Shown here: piece by piece, positions 9,767-17,781 of the stretch
How positions within the stretch are numbered: the stretch's first letter is position 1
How the letters are laid out: every line of letters starts with the position of its first letter
Source of the DNA: Bacteroidales bacterium
Lineage (GTDB): Bacteria > Bacteroidota > Bacteroidia > Bacteroidales > F082
Reading direction: 5' to 3'
Assembly (NCBI GenBank): GCA_024689285.1
Contig: JAILDR010000196.1
Location: 1 to 36,810 of the forward strand
Length of the DNA stretch: 36,810 bases
Made by a program: the position numbers and the translations under genes
Notes under the pieces: model-generated
Databases searched by the model: none
What the model was told of the DNA's origin: nothing
What the model saw: the letters and a program-made list of their open reading frames with translations, nothing else

Positions 9767-11182
9767 ATGGTATTCAGCAGCAACATATTCCTTTTCTTTT
9801 TTCTGCCTATCTTCCTGATAGCTTATTTCATCACGCCTCATAAGTTTAGAAACTATACGCTCCTGCTCTTCTCGTTGGTGTTTTATGCTTACGGTGCGCC
9901 CGACTTCGTGTTTCTGCTCGTCGGTGAGTGCGTTATCAATTATTTCCTGGTACGAGGTATGGCCCAGACCGAAAAGACAGGGGCAAAGAAGTTGCTGTGC
10001 GCCCTCTCTGTCATCATGGCCTTGGGGTTGCTGTTTTATTTCAAATATGCCAATTTCTTCATGGAGAACCTCAACGCTCTATTGGGGTGGATGCACCAAG
10101 AACCTGTCGGTTGGATGAAGGTGGCTTTGCCCATTGGCATCTCGTTCTTCACTTTCCAATCTATCACCTACACTATAGATGTATATCGCGGTACTACACC
10201 AGCCAGCCAAAAACTGACGGATTATGTGCTGTATATCATGATGTTCCCTCAACTCATAGCAGGCCCCATCGTCAACTATAACAGCGTGGCAGCACAACTG
10301 GTTGAACGCAGCAGTACGATGGAAGACCGTGTGCTGGGCTTCTACCGCTTCGTCATCGGTTTGGCCAAGAAAGTACTCATCGCCAACACGATGGCACTCT
10401 ATGCCGACCAAGTATTCGGGATGGACTACGGCAACATGGCTTCTGGAACCGCCTGGATTGGAATTCTTGCCTACACGTTTCAGATCTATTTCGACTTCTC
10501 GGGTTACAGCGATATGGCCATCGGTCTCGGCAAGATGATGGGCTTCCGCTTCCCAGAGAACTTCAACGACCCCTATACCAGCCGTAGCGTCACCGAGTTC
10601 TGGAAACGCTGGCACATGACCTTGGGCAACTTTATCATGAACTACCTTTATATTCCGCTTGGAGGCAACCGCAAGGGCAAAGGGCGGATGTATTTCAATC
10701 TGTGGCTTTGTTTCTTGCTTTCGGGCCTTTGGCACGGTGCCTCGTGGAATTTTGTTCTTTGGGGTGCTTTTCACGGGTTTTTCATTTGTGCCGACAAACT
10801 TTTCCTCAAGAATGCCTTAAAGAAGACAGGCACTATTCCTTCGGTCATCATCACTTTCTTCTTGGTGGCTATGGGCTGGGTGCTCTTCCGTGTTGACACG
10901 GCAGCCGATGCTGGTGCTTATTATCAGGCACTGTTCGCCATCAAAGGTGGCTTGACGGTGGCCGGCGATGCTCGGTTCTGGTGTACCTTCGCCCTTGCGG
11001 TCGTCTTCTCATTTCTCACGCTGTCGCCCCTCGGCCAGAAGCTTCAGGACAACATTTTCGCCGACAGCTATTCCAAGCCACTTTCATGGACCATGTTTGC
11101 CATTACACTGGTTCTCTTCATCCTCTCAGCAGGTTCGTTGTGTGTTTCCGATTTCAACCCATTCATCTATTTCCGATTTTAA
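9767..11182 (+). CDS. MBOAT family O-acyltransferase I3 (AlgI-like)
   Basis: 471 residues. Landmarks are LPIGISFFTFQSITYTIDVY (121-140), FPQLIAGPIVNY (160-171), YFDFSGYSDMAIGLGK (241-256), KRWH (280-283) and LWHGASWNF with H323. It lacks an insertion of about 17 residues, present in I1 and I2 before the YFDF block, and its C-terminal half is the most divergent of the three (an AADAGAYYQALF stretch). The central HMTLG to LWHGASWNF part is nearly the same as in I1. It sits between the two short J proteins (13 bases after J3, 3 bases before J4), suggesting a dedicated partnership with that subtype. Confidence 0.95.
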   Translation: MVFSSNIFLFFFLPIFLIAYFITPHKFRNYTLLLFSLVFYAYGAPDFVFLLVGECVINYFLVRGMAQTEKTGAKKLLCALSVIMALGLLFYFKYANFFMENLNALLGWMHQEPVGWMKVALPIGISFFTFQSITYTIDVYRGTTPASQKLTDYVLYIMMFPQLIAGPIVNYNSVAAQLVERSSTMEDRVLGFYRFVIGLAKKVLIANTMALYADQVFGMDYGNMASGTAWIGILAYTFQIYFDFSGYSDMAIGLGKMMGFRFPENFNDPYTSRSVTEFWKRWHMTLGNFIMNYLYIPLGGNRKGKGRMYFNLWLCFLLSGLWHGASWNFVLWGAFHGFFICADKLFLKNALKKTGTIPSVIITFFLVAMGWVLFRVDTAADAGAYYQALFAIKGGLTVAGDARFWCTFALAVVFSFLTLSPLGQKLQDNIFADSYSKPLSWTMFAITLVLFILSAGSLCVSDFNPFIYFRF

Positions 11183-11185
11183 GTC

Positions 11186-12520
11186 ATGAATAAGAAAACA
11201 CATTTCCTCATACAGTTCGTTTGCATTCTTGCGGTGCTCACCGCTATACTTTTGCAAGGATTCACTCATGTAGTGAAGATGAAGCCTCTGGCTGGCTATG
11301 TTCCCGACGAGCAACCCGTAAAATTGAGCCTGAAGACCTGTTACGACGGCACCTTCCAGAACTATCTCACGGATCATGCCAAACGCAACAGCGGTTTCCG
11401 AGAGGTGTGCATCAGGTCATACAACCAATGCCAGTTCTCTTTATTTGGCAAGTCGACCAACGATAACATCATCATGGGGAGCCGCAAGGAACTTTATCTC
11501 AAGATGTATCTCGACGAGGTGACGGGAAGGAAGTTCAAGAACGTCTATGGGTCTCGTGAGGCTTTTGAAGCCCAGGCCCAACGTAATATAGAGAAAACGC
11601 TTGTGCTTATCGATAGTCTCCGCAATCATGGCACAGCTTTTCTCTTTGTGGAGGCTCCTTCCAAAACCTGGGTCTATCCTGAATACATGCCCCAAGACTA
11701 TCAGGACTCCATCATGCCTTTCTGCGTTCAGGATTATTACACCCAACTGTTCAAGGAAAACAACATCCCGCATATCGATTTTCTGGACTATTTCAAATCG
11801 CTGAAAGGGCAGACAAAATACCCGCTTTATACTCGTTACGGCACGCATTGGGCCGAAAGCACTATCCCCTTTGTGGCTGACTCGGTGCTGAGCAAAATCG
11901 GCAGCCTCATTGGACAAGAGATGCCGCATATCGTTTGTGTAGATGAGAATCTTTCGACCGATTACTCGAAACAAGACGGTGAGTTGGAAAACCTGATGAA
12001 TCTGTTGCTGCCCATCCGCAAACCTGCATTGCCGCAACCTATTATGGCCCTCAGCGACACTACCCTGAACAAGCCCAACATTCTCGCCATTGCTGACAGC
12101 TACTTCATTCAACTGCATGAGTCGTGCTTTGCTGATGCCTTCGACCGCTGCGAGTATTGGAAATACAACGACGATGTCATCACTAAAAAGATAGAGTTTT
12201 TGGGCAAGGTGAAGTATTATCCCGATGTCTATAAAGTAATTGACGAAGTCGACTTGATACTGGTCGTCAATACTTCGGTCTATGGCTATGATTATATGTT
12301 CGGTTTCTGCGAAACAGCCCAGCAAGCCTTTTTGGAGCGCGATGCCGAGAGTGTGGAAAAACAGATTCAAGGTGTCATTCAACGCATAAAAAGTGCTCCC
12401 GAATGGTTCGAAAGCGTTAAGCAACAGGCTGAAGAACGAGGTGTCAGCCTTGATGAGATGCTTCGGCTCAATGCCATCTACACTATACGTAACAATCAAC
12501 AAACCTCAAACAATCCATAG
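11186..12520 (+). CDS. AlgX/AlgJ-like SGNH protein J4 (short type)
   Basis: 444 residues, with an N-terminal membrane segment (about 7-24). Shared blocks: GFREVCIRSYNQ (70-81), VYPEYMP (163-169), RYGTHW (217-222, H221). The nucleophile block is ADSY (303-306) with S305 retained but the leading Gly changed to Ala; the DxH Asp is Gly219. It has one C-terminal helical module (APEWFESVKQQAEERG onward). It is most like J3, with which it shares long stretches such as DYY-QLFKEN-IPHIDF. It starts three bases after I3. Sequence alone does not settle whether it is catalytic. Confidence 0.84.
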   Translation: MNKKTHFLIQFVCILAVLTAILLQGFTHVVKMKPLAGYVPDEQPVKLSLKTCYDGTFQNYLTDHAKRNSGFREVCIRSYNQCQFSLFGKSTNDNIIMGSRKELYLKMYLDEVTGRKFKNVYGSREAFEAQAQRNIEKTLVLIDSLRNHGTAFLFVEAPSKTWVYPEYMPQDYQDSIMPFCVQDYYTQLFKENNIPHIDFLDYFKSLKGQTKYPLYTRYGTHWAESTIPFVADSVLSKIGSLIGQEMPHIVCVDENLSTDYSKQDGELENLMNLLLPIRKPALPQPIMALSDTTLNKPNILAIADSYFIQLHESCFADAFDRCEYWKYNDDVITKKIEFLGKVKYYPDVYKVIDEVDLILVVNTSVYGYDYMFGFCETAQQAFLERDAESVEKQIQGVIQRIKSAPEWFESVKQQAEERGVSLDEMLRLNAIYTIRNNQQTSNNP

Positions 12521-12536
12521 GCGTATCTCGCAATCC

Positions 12537-14252
12537 ATGAAAAAGAAAACGACATACGATATCATACTTTTCTCCATCCTTGGTGTGTTGGCTTTCTTGC
12601 CGATACTCCAAGAGCATTTACGTCTGATGCCGCTAAAGCCTTTGAATGGAGTTGTTGTAGAGGAAGAAAAGCCTGAGTGTTCAAAGGGAAGCTATGTTTC
12701 TGGTCACTATCAGAAACAGATGGAAGCCTATCTTGGACAGCATTTCGGCTTTCGTGAACCTGTCATAAGGATATACAACCAGTATCTTTGGAACTTCTAC
12801 CGCAAGACATACGCTCGTGATGTGGCTGTTGGGAAAAAAGAATGGCTCTATTATCAGCAAAGCGTGAGCGACTATTATGGTCATGAGTTGTTGCGCTGGC
12901 ATCCAGATGTGGAGTCTGCAAAGCGTGACTTCGACCAAGAGGTGAAATACCTCAACTGGGCTCGTACTATTTTATACGAGAACGATGTGGAACTGATGGT
13001 TTTTATGGCTCCCGAGAAAGCGTTTCTTTATCCGGAGTTCCTTCCTAATGATGTGCACGACACCACCACGTTTAATGCATGCGATTACTTCGCCGACCGG
13101 TTGGATGAATCAGGTTTCCCGTATATTGAAATGACACGTTGGTTCCAAAAGATGAAAGACACAGTTGACTATCCGTTGATTCCGCAGGTTGGGGCGCATT
13201 GGATATTCACTTCTGTCTATGCTGTCGACTCGCTTTCGCGCCTAATGGGCGAACTGAAGGGTGTTGCTTTGCCTAAGATTAAAATCGGAGAAGCCTATGA
13301 GGTTCGTCAACAAGACCACGATTACGACAATGACTTGGAGCAGCTTCTCAATCTGGCCTTTGCCTTAAGGCATCAATACGGATACTGCCCAAGATGCGAG
13401 GTTGGTGTGGAACAGGATTCAACTTTGGTGAAGCCAAAAGTGCTTTTTGTGGGTAATTCCTTCTTTTGGTCGATGGCGCATTTTGTTCCCATGAAGGAAT
13501 TGTTCGATGAGGTGGAGTTCTGGTATTATTTTTCCACGATTTATGACGGCGATGATTTGCAGCCACGTATGTCTGTGGCCGAGGCAGATGTTTTGGAAAA
13601 ACTCTTGCATTTCGATTATGTGGTTTGGTTCACCACTGGCAACCAGATGAACAAAGGAACATCGGGGTTTGCCAACGCCCTTGTTTTGAACCTGTGTGTT
13701 TCCAAAAAACGAATCGATGAAACGCGAGAATATCTCACCGACAGTTTGGCTTTGGCGGCTTTGGCTCATGGAGACGATACCACCGGGGAACGTCAATCTT
13801 TTTGGAATAAGGCCAACGACCTGATTCACAATCATCCTGATCGCTATTTCGTAGAACTTGCCAGCGACAGTATGCCCTCATTCCGCAATCCAAGGATTAG
13901 GGAAATAATGATAATCAACGAAATCAAAAGGGATTCGGTTTGGATGGCGAATCTGTCGGGTTGCCAGACGGTGATTCAAAACACCACTTTGGAGCAGGTG
14001 CTGCTCATGGAAGCACACAATGTCATAGAAGGCAGACCCTTGATGCGCGATATGCCCAATCCGGAACAGAAACGCGACCTCTTTCTCAGCCTTGTTGAAG
14101 ACATGCAAAACCAAATCATACTCAAGCCCGATTTGATGAGACAAATTGAAGAGAAAGCCAAGAAAAATGGAAAGCCTGTTGAAAAGCAACTGGAGGCCGA
14201 CGCTCGTTGGATAATCAACTATAAGATTAAGCGAGGTGTAATTCAACTCTGA
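12537..14252 (+). CDS. AlgX/AlgJ-like SGNH protein J5 (long type)
   Basis: 571 residues from the ATG at 12537. The frame is open further upstream, but that part lies inside J4, and MKKKTTYDIILFSILGVLAF is a typical J-protein membrane anchor. Blocks: FGFREPVIRIYNQ (70-82) and LYPEFLP (164-170). The His motif reads QVGAHW (H221), with both the Asp and the Thr/Ser positions changed, and the nucleophile block is GNSF (306-309, S308) with Asn for Asp. The C-terminus has two helical modules, the last ending ARWIINYKIKRG. No MBOAT follows it. Its 3' end overlaps the convergent U32 gene by ten bases and no terminator was seen. Confidence 0.85.
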   Translation: MKKKTTYDIILFSILGVLAFLPILQEHLRLMPLKPLNGVVVEEEKPECSKGSYVSGHYQKQMEAYLGQHFGFREPVIRIYNQYLWNFYRKTYARDVAVGKKEWLYYQQSVSDYYGHELLRWHPDVESAKRDFDQEVKYLNWARTILYENDVELMVFMAPEKAFLYPEFLPNDVHDTTTFNACDYFADRLDESGFPYIEMTRWFQKMKDTVDYPLIPQVGAHWIFTSVYAVDSLSRLMGELKGVALPKIKIGEAYEVRQQDHDYDNDLEQLLNLAFALRHQYGYCPRCEVGVEQDSTLVKPKVLFVGNSFFWSMAHFVPMKELFDEVEFWYYFSTIYDGDDLQPRMSVAEADVLEKLLHFDYVVWFTTGNQMNKGTSGFANALVLNLCVSKKRIDETREYLTDSLALAALAHGDDTTGERQSFWNKANDLIHNHPDRYFVELASDSMPSFRNPRIREIMIINEIKRDSVWMANLSGCQTVIQNTTLEQVLLMEAHNVIEGRPLMRDMPNPEQKRDLFLSLVEDMQNQIILKPDLMRQIEEKAKKNGKPVEKQLEADARWIINYKIKRGVIQL

Positions 14253-15490
14253 CTTTGCAGCATTACCACCTTATACACTTTATCCCCGCGCCTTACCAAC
14301 GATTTCACGGGAATGGAGCAGTACTCGCCTTTCACGGTTTGTTCTACCTGACCTAAATCTACGCGGATTTCGTTGAGTGTGTCTTCATAAACGCCTGTTG
14401 TAGGGCCGATAATCATGATTTGTTCTCCAAGTTTAAGTTCGTGGCTGTCCATTCGGATTTCGGCTACGCCCAACTTGCTGTAATAATTGGTGATAAGGCC
14501 AATATACTCCTTGCTTTGCGTGGCGTGTGAGCCATATTGCTTCGACCACTCAAAGGTGCGGCGGCCAAGATAATACCCGTCCCAGAAACCTCGGTTGTAG
14601 ACGCTGCGAAGGCGTTCCATCCAGGCATCAATCTTATCCTGTGTGAAGGAGCCGTCCTGAATGGCTTTTATCGCCTCGCTATATACCGCTACGGTAACCT
14701 TGGTGTATTCTGGCGAGCGTCCACGGCCTTCGATCTTCAGTACCTCTACTCCAGCATCCAAAACCCTGTCCAAGAAGGGTAGGGTACAAAGGTCTTTGGG
14801 TGACATGATGTACTCATTGTCGAGAGTTAATTCATAGCCGTCTTCGCGTTCGCGCACATCGTAGCCGCGACGGCATAGTTGCATGCAAGCCCCGCGATTG
14901 GAGGACGAGTTGAAAATATCCTGACTCAGGTTGCACTTGCCTGAGATAGCCATACACAAAGCCCCGTGACAAAACACCTCGATGCGCACCAAATTGCCAT
15001 GTGGGCCACGAATCTGTTGGCATTCGATTTCTTCGGTGATGTGTTTCACTTGGTCGATATTCAATTCGCGGGCGGTGACCATCACGTCGGCAAATTGGGA
15101 ATAGTAGCGCACCGCTTCAAGGTTGGTGATGTTGCATTGGGTGGACATGTGTACCTCAATGCCAATCTGTCGCGCATATTGGATGACGCTTTGGTCGGAG
15201 GCGATAATGGCTGAGATGCCGTTGGCCTTGATGGCATCCAGCAGTTGGTGCATTTCTTCCATCTCCTCGTCATAAATTACAGTATTCACTGTAACATAAC
15301 TTTTTACGCCGTTTTCATTGCAGGTTTCGGCCAATTGGCGTAGGTCATCAAGGGTGAAGTTCTTCGCTGAGCGCGAGCGCATGTTGAGTTTTCCGATGCC
15401 AAAATAGACGCTGCCTGCACCGGATTGTATGGCGGCTGCCAGAGCTTCATACGAGCCCACGGGAGCCATGATTTCAATCTTGTTTTTCAT
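14243..15490 (-). CDS. U32 family protein, TrhP (YegQ)-like
   Basis: 415 residues. Opens with IEIMAPVGSYEAL; the U32 core is EVFCHGALC (171-179). Cysteines C179, C186, C202 and C206 match the family's cluster ligands. YIMSPKDLCTLPFLD followed by VLKIEGRGRSPEY matches the TrhP (YegQ) branch, which makes 5-hydroxyuridine at the wobble position of some tRNAs, in E. coli using prephenate. That function is inferred from family. It is shorter than the RlhA-like protein at 243-2033 and lacks its long C-terminal domain. A -7 box lies six bases from the ATG. Its last ten bases overlap J5 on the opposite strand. Confidence 0.9.
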   Translation of the reverse strand: MKNKIEIMAPVGSYEALAAAIQSGAGSVYFGIGKLNMRSRSAKNFTLDDLRQLAETCNENGVKSYVTVNTVIYDEEMEEMHQLLDAIKANGISAIIASDQSVIQYARQIGIEVHMSTQCNITNLEAVRYYSQFADVMVTARELNIDQVKHITEEIECQQIRGPHGNLVRIEVFCHGALCMAISGKCNLSQDIFNSSSNRGACMQLCRRGYDVREREDGYELTLDNEYIMSPKDLCTLPFLDRVLDAGVEVLKIEGRGRSPEYTKVTVAVYSEAIKAIQDGSFTQDKIDAWMERLRSVYNRGFWDGYYLGRRTFEWSKQYGSHATQSKEYIGLITNYYSKLGVAEIRMDSHELKLGEQIMIIGPTTGVYEDTLNEIRVDLGQVEQTVKGEYCSIPVKSLVRRGDKVYKVVMLQSQS

Positions 15491-15495
15491 GGGCG

Positions 15496-15527
15496 CAAAG
15501 GTACAAAAAAAACAGCCTGAAATTCAA
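15496..15527 (-). promoter_or_regulatory. Promoter of the TrhP-like gene
   Basis: Minus-strand TTG (15525-15527), a 21-base spacer, then TACCTTTG (15496-15503). The box sits six bases upstream of the ATG at 15490. The -33 half lies within the terminator hairpin of the upstream tRNA gene. Confidence 0.6.
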
Positions 15528-15537
15528 GCTGGTTTTT
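15504..15537 (-). terminator. Terminator downstream of tRNA-Pro
   Basis: On the minus strand CAGC...GCTG arms (15528-15531 with 15513-15516) enclose a partly paired TTGAATTTCAG segment, followed by a run of T at 15504-15512. A shorter T-run lies on the other strand as well. It follows the tRNA by about eight bases. Confidence 0.65.
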
Positions 15538-15544
15538 TACAAAG

Positions 15545-15618
15545 TCGGGATGACAAGATTCGAACTTGCGGCCTCTTCGTCCCGAACGAAGCGCGCTACC
15601 GGGCTGCGCTACATCCCG
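15545..15618 (-). tRNA. tRNA-Pro (anticodon CGG)
   Basis: A 74-base cloverleaf on the minus strand. Acceptor CGGGATG pairs with CATCCCG and the discriminator is A. The D stem is GCGC/GCGC. The anticodon stem CTTCG/CGAAG encloses loop TTCGGGA, giving anticodon CGG (reads CCG, proline). The T arm is GCAAG-TTCGAAT-CTTGT. CCA is not encoded. A promoter and a terminator flank it closely, so it is probably a single-gene transcript. Confidence 0.97.
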
Positions 15619-15633
15619 AACCGTTTTGCGCTG

Positions 15634-15667
15634 CAAAAGTACATATTTTTTCAATATGCTGCGCAAA
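15634..15667 (-). promoter_or_regulatory. Promoter of tRNA-Pro
   Basis: Minus-strand TTTG (15664-15667), 22-base spacer, TACTTTTG (15634-15641), about 16 bases upstream of the mature tRNA 5' end. Confidence 0.6.
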
Positions 15668-15692
15668 ATGTTTTTCAGTTTTTTCTAATCAA

Positions 15693-16265
15693 TCATAAGT
15701 TGATGATTCCAAAATGTTCAAAAAGGATTTTTAAACCAATGAGAATCAATATAATACCGCCAATAATTTCTGCTGATTTCTCGTATTTTGAGCCGAATAC
15801 ATTCCCGATCTTCACTCCTAAAATGGAAAAAAGGAAGGTGATAACACCTATTATAGATATTGCAATCCAAATATTGACTTGGATGCAGGCGAACGAAACA
15901 CCAATGGCCAAAGCGTCAATACTGGTGGCGATAGCCAAAAGGAACATGGTCTTGAAATCGAGAAAACCGTTGTTTTCGTCCTTTTCTTTTTTGCCCCAGA
16001 CCGCTTCGCGAATCATATTGGTGCCAATCAGAAAGAGCAATCCGAAAGCAATCCAATGAGCGTAGGTTTCAATCATCTCCTGAAACTGCGCGCCCAAAAA
16101 GTAGCCGACAACAGGCATCAGGGCTTGGAACGAACCAAACCACAAGCCGCAGGCCAAGGCCGTGCGCCATGAGAATCTTTGGGTGGTTAACCCCTTGCAG
16201 ATAGACACCGAAAAGGCATCCATCGACAGACCCACGGCAATCAAGAGAAGCTCAAAGATATTCAT
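15693..16265 (-). CDS. mntP: Manganese efflux pump MntP
   Basis: 190 residues, the usual length of the family, with six predicted membrane segments. The conserved acidic signatures are GLSMDAFSVSICKG (13-26) and, in the second repeat half, ATSIDALAIGVSFA. MntP exports Mn(II) across the inner membrane. The frame extends to 16298, but that stretch contains the -7 box at 16285-16292, so the ATG at 16265 (MNIFELLLIA) is the better start. No manganese (yybP-ykoY) riboswitch could fit in the short leader. Divergently transcribed from the barrel gene at 16356. Confidence 0.93.
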   Translation of the reverse strand: MNIFELLLIAVGLSMDAFSVSICKGLTTQRFSWRTALACGLWFGSFQALMPVVGYFLGAQFQEMIETYAHWIAFGLLFLIGTNMIREAVWGKKEKDENNGFLDFKTMFLLAIATSIDALAIGVSFACIQVNIWIAISIIGVITFLFSILGVKIGNVFGSKYEKSAEIIGGIILILIGLKILFEHFGIINL

Positions 16266-16284
16266 TGCTTGTACTATTGAGCGG

Positions 16285-16292
16285 CAAAAATA
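16285..16292 (-). promoter_or_regulatory. -7 box (TATTTTTG) of mntP
   Basis: Minus-strand match to TAnnTTTG, about 20 bases upstream of the chosen mntP start; it rules out the longer reading frame. Confidence 0.6.
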
Positions 16293-16300
16293 GCACATTT

Positions 16301-16333
16301 TTTGCCTGTTGATTGATAAAATCCATATTTTTG
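16301..16333 (+). promoter_or_regulatory. Promoter of the BamA/TamA-type barrel gene
   Basis: TTTG (16301-16304), 21-base spacer, TATTTTTG (16326-16333), 22 bases before the ATG. It is back to back with the mntP promoter. Confidence 0.68.
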
Positions 16334-16355
16334 CAACAACTAAATCAAGTAGAAT

Positions 16356-17747
16356 ATGAAGAAATCTTTACTGTTTATGCTGGCTCTGCTGCTGACTGTG
16401 AGCGGCTTTGCACAAGAAGAACAAAACCAAGAAAAGAAAACCAAGAAGGCTAAAAAAGAAAAAATTTACAACGAAAAAGGCGAGATTATTAAGCAAGGAT
16501 GGAACATTGGCCCACTGCCCGTGGTAGGCTTCGACAGCGATTTGGGATTCCAGTATGGTGCCTGTGTCGATATCTTCAACTTTGGTGACGGTACACGCTA
16601 TCCCCGCTATTTCTATAAGTTCAATGTTGAAGTCTCGCGCTATACAAAGGGATCCGGTGTGTTCCGCTTCTATGCTGATATGCCGTATCTAATAAAAGAC
16701 ACCAAATTGTTTTTTGACCTCACCTACAACTATTCCAAGAAGTTTGAGTTTTTTGGATTCAACGGCTACGAGGCAGGCAGATATGACCCCAATCTGGCTG
16801 TCAATGTAGGTGTTGATGATTTCAAAAGCGGCTACTATTTTATCAAACGCAATACGCTGCGTTTTGTAGGTAGTATGCAAAGACCGTTACGTTTCATCCC
16901 GAACCTCAACTGGGTGGTGGGTTTGGCTTACTATAACGTAAGCACAGACAGTATCAATCTGCCGAGTTATGAAGGACAGCAGACTTTATACACGAATTAT
17001 GTGAATGCTGGTATCATTAGGCAAAACGAGAAAAATGGCGGTAACATTGCTCAGGTGCGTCTTGGACTCAACTATGATAGCCGCGACCACAACAGCGACC
17101 CTTCGAAAGGTATTTATGCCGAATATACCCTCACAGGCTCTTCTGACTTCATTGACGGAAACGGTTACAACAGTTTGGTGCAAACTTTCATGTGGCGCCA
17201 TTATGTTCCGCTCTATAAGGACAAGCTTACATTGGCCTATCGTTTGGGCGTGCAGCACAAGATTGTGGGTGAATCACCTTGGTATATGATTAACAATATC
17301 AACTTGCCGTTCTTCCAAAAGATGTATACGGAAGGTTTGGGTGGTGTGGTCACCATGCGTGGCGTGAACCGCAATGGTGTACTTGGCGATGGATTCCTTT
17401 TGGGTAATGCCGAGTTGCGTTGGCATTTCCTCGATTTCAAGTTTATCAACCAGAACTGGCAGTTGGTGTTTTCGCCTTTCTTCGATGCGGGTATAATCAT
17501 CCAACCTTTCCGCGAGGAAGACATTATCCAGAAACAAAAGGAGTATGAGGAGAGCCTGCTTGAAGGCGAGGAGCCTGAGCAGTTTTACTATAGCGGCGAC
17601 AAGGAAAGCGTTCACATGTCGGCAGGTGCTGGCCTGAAAATCATCATGAACCGCAACATGATTCTTGGCGTTGATGCTGGTCGTGCTTTAGATCCGCGCG
17701 ACGGAGAGAAGTTCAAATTCTTTGTTGGATTCAATTACATCTTCTAA
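16356..17747 (+). CDS. BamA/TamA-like outer membrane beta-barrel protein
   Basis: 463 residues with a clear signal peptide (MKKSLLFMLALLLTVSGFAQ), then a Lys/Glu-rich linker (about 21-42). The rest alternates like beta-strands of a 16-strand Omp85 barrel and ends in an aromatic residue. The segment VTMRGVNRNGVLGDGFLLGN resembles the Omp85 (surface antigen D15) RGxxR/GN-E-R motif and is followed by AELRWHFLDF. No POTRA domains fit in the N-terminus, so this is a barrel-only relative rather than BamA itself. Substrate unknown. A strong hairpin terminator follows the stop codon. Confidence 0.82.
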   Translation: MKKSLLFMLALLLTVSGFAQEEQNQEKKTKKAKKEKIYNEKGEIIKQGWNIGPLPVVGFDSDLGFQYGACVDIFNFGDGTRYPRYFYKFNVEVSRYTKGSGVFRFYADMPYLIKDTKLFFDLTYNYSKKFEFFGFNGYEAGRYDPNLAVNVGVDDFKSGYYFIKRNTLRFVGSMQRPLRFIPNLNWVVGLAYYNVSTDSINLPSYEGQQTLYTNYVNAGIIRQNEKNGGNIAQVRLGLNYDSRDHNSDPSKGIYAEYTLTGSSDFIDGNGYNSLVQTFMWRHYVPLYKDKLTLAYRLGVQHKIVGESPWYMINNINLPFFQKMYTEGLGGVVTMRGVNRNGVLGDGFLLGNAELRWHFLDFKFINQNWQLVFSPFFDAGIIIQPFREEDIIQKQKEYEESLLEGEEPEQFYYSGDKESVHMSAGAGLKIIMNRNMILGVDAGRALDPRDGEKFKFFVGFNYIF

Positions 17748-17751
17748 AAAG

Positions 17752-17781
17752 AAAAAGGCTGCCTGAGCAGCCCTTTTTCTT
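17752..17781. terminator. Bidirectional intrinsic terminator
   Basis: GGCTGC (17757-17762), CTGA loop, GCAGCC (17767-17772), with A-run before and T-run after. It serves the convergent barrel gene and gpmA. Confidence 0.88.

Noticed and set aside
11441..12502. Minus-strand 353-codon frame opposite J4
   Set aside because: Antisense to a conserved AlgX/AlgJ-like protein; its translation has no recognisable motif.
15550..16059. Plus-strand frame covering tRNA-Pro and part of mntP
   Set aside because: It reads through a well-formed tRNA and the opposite strand of mntP.
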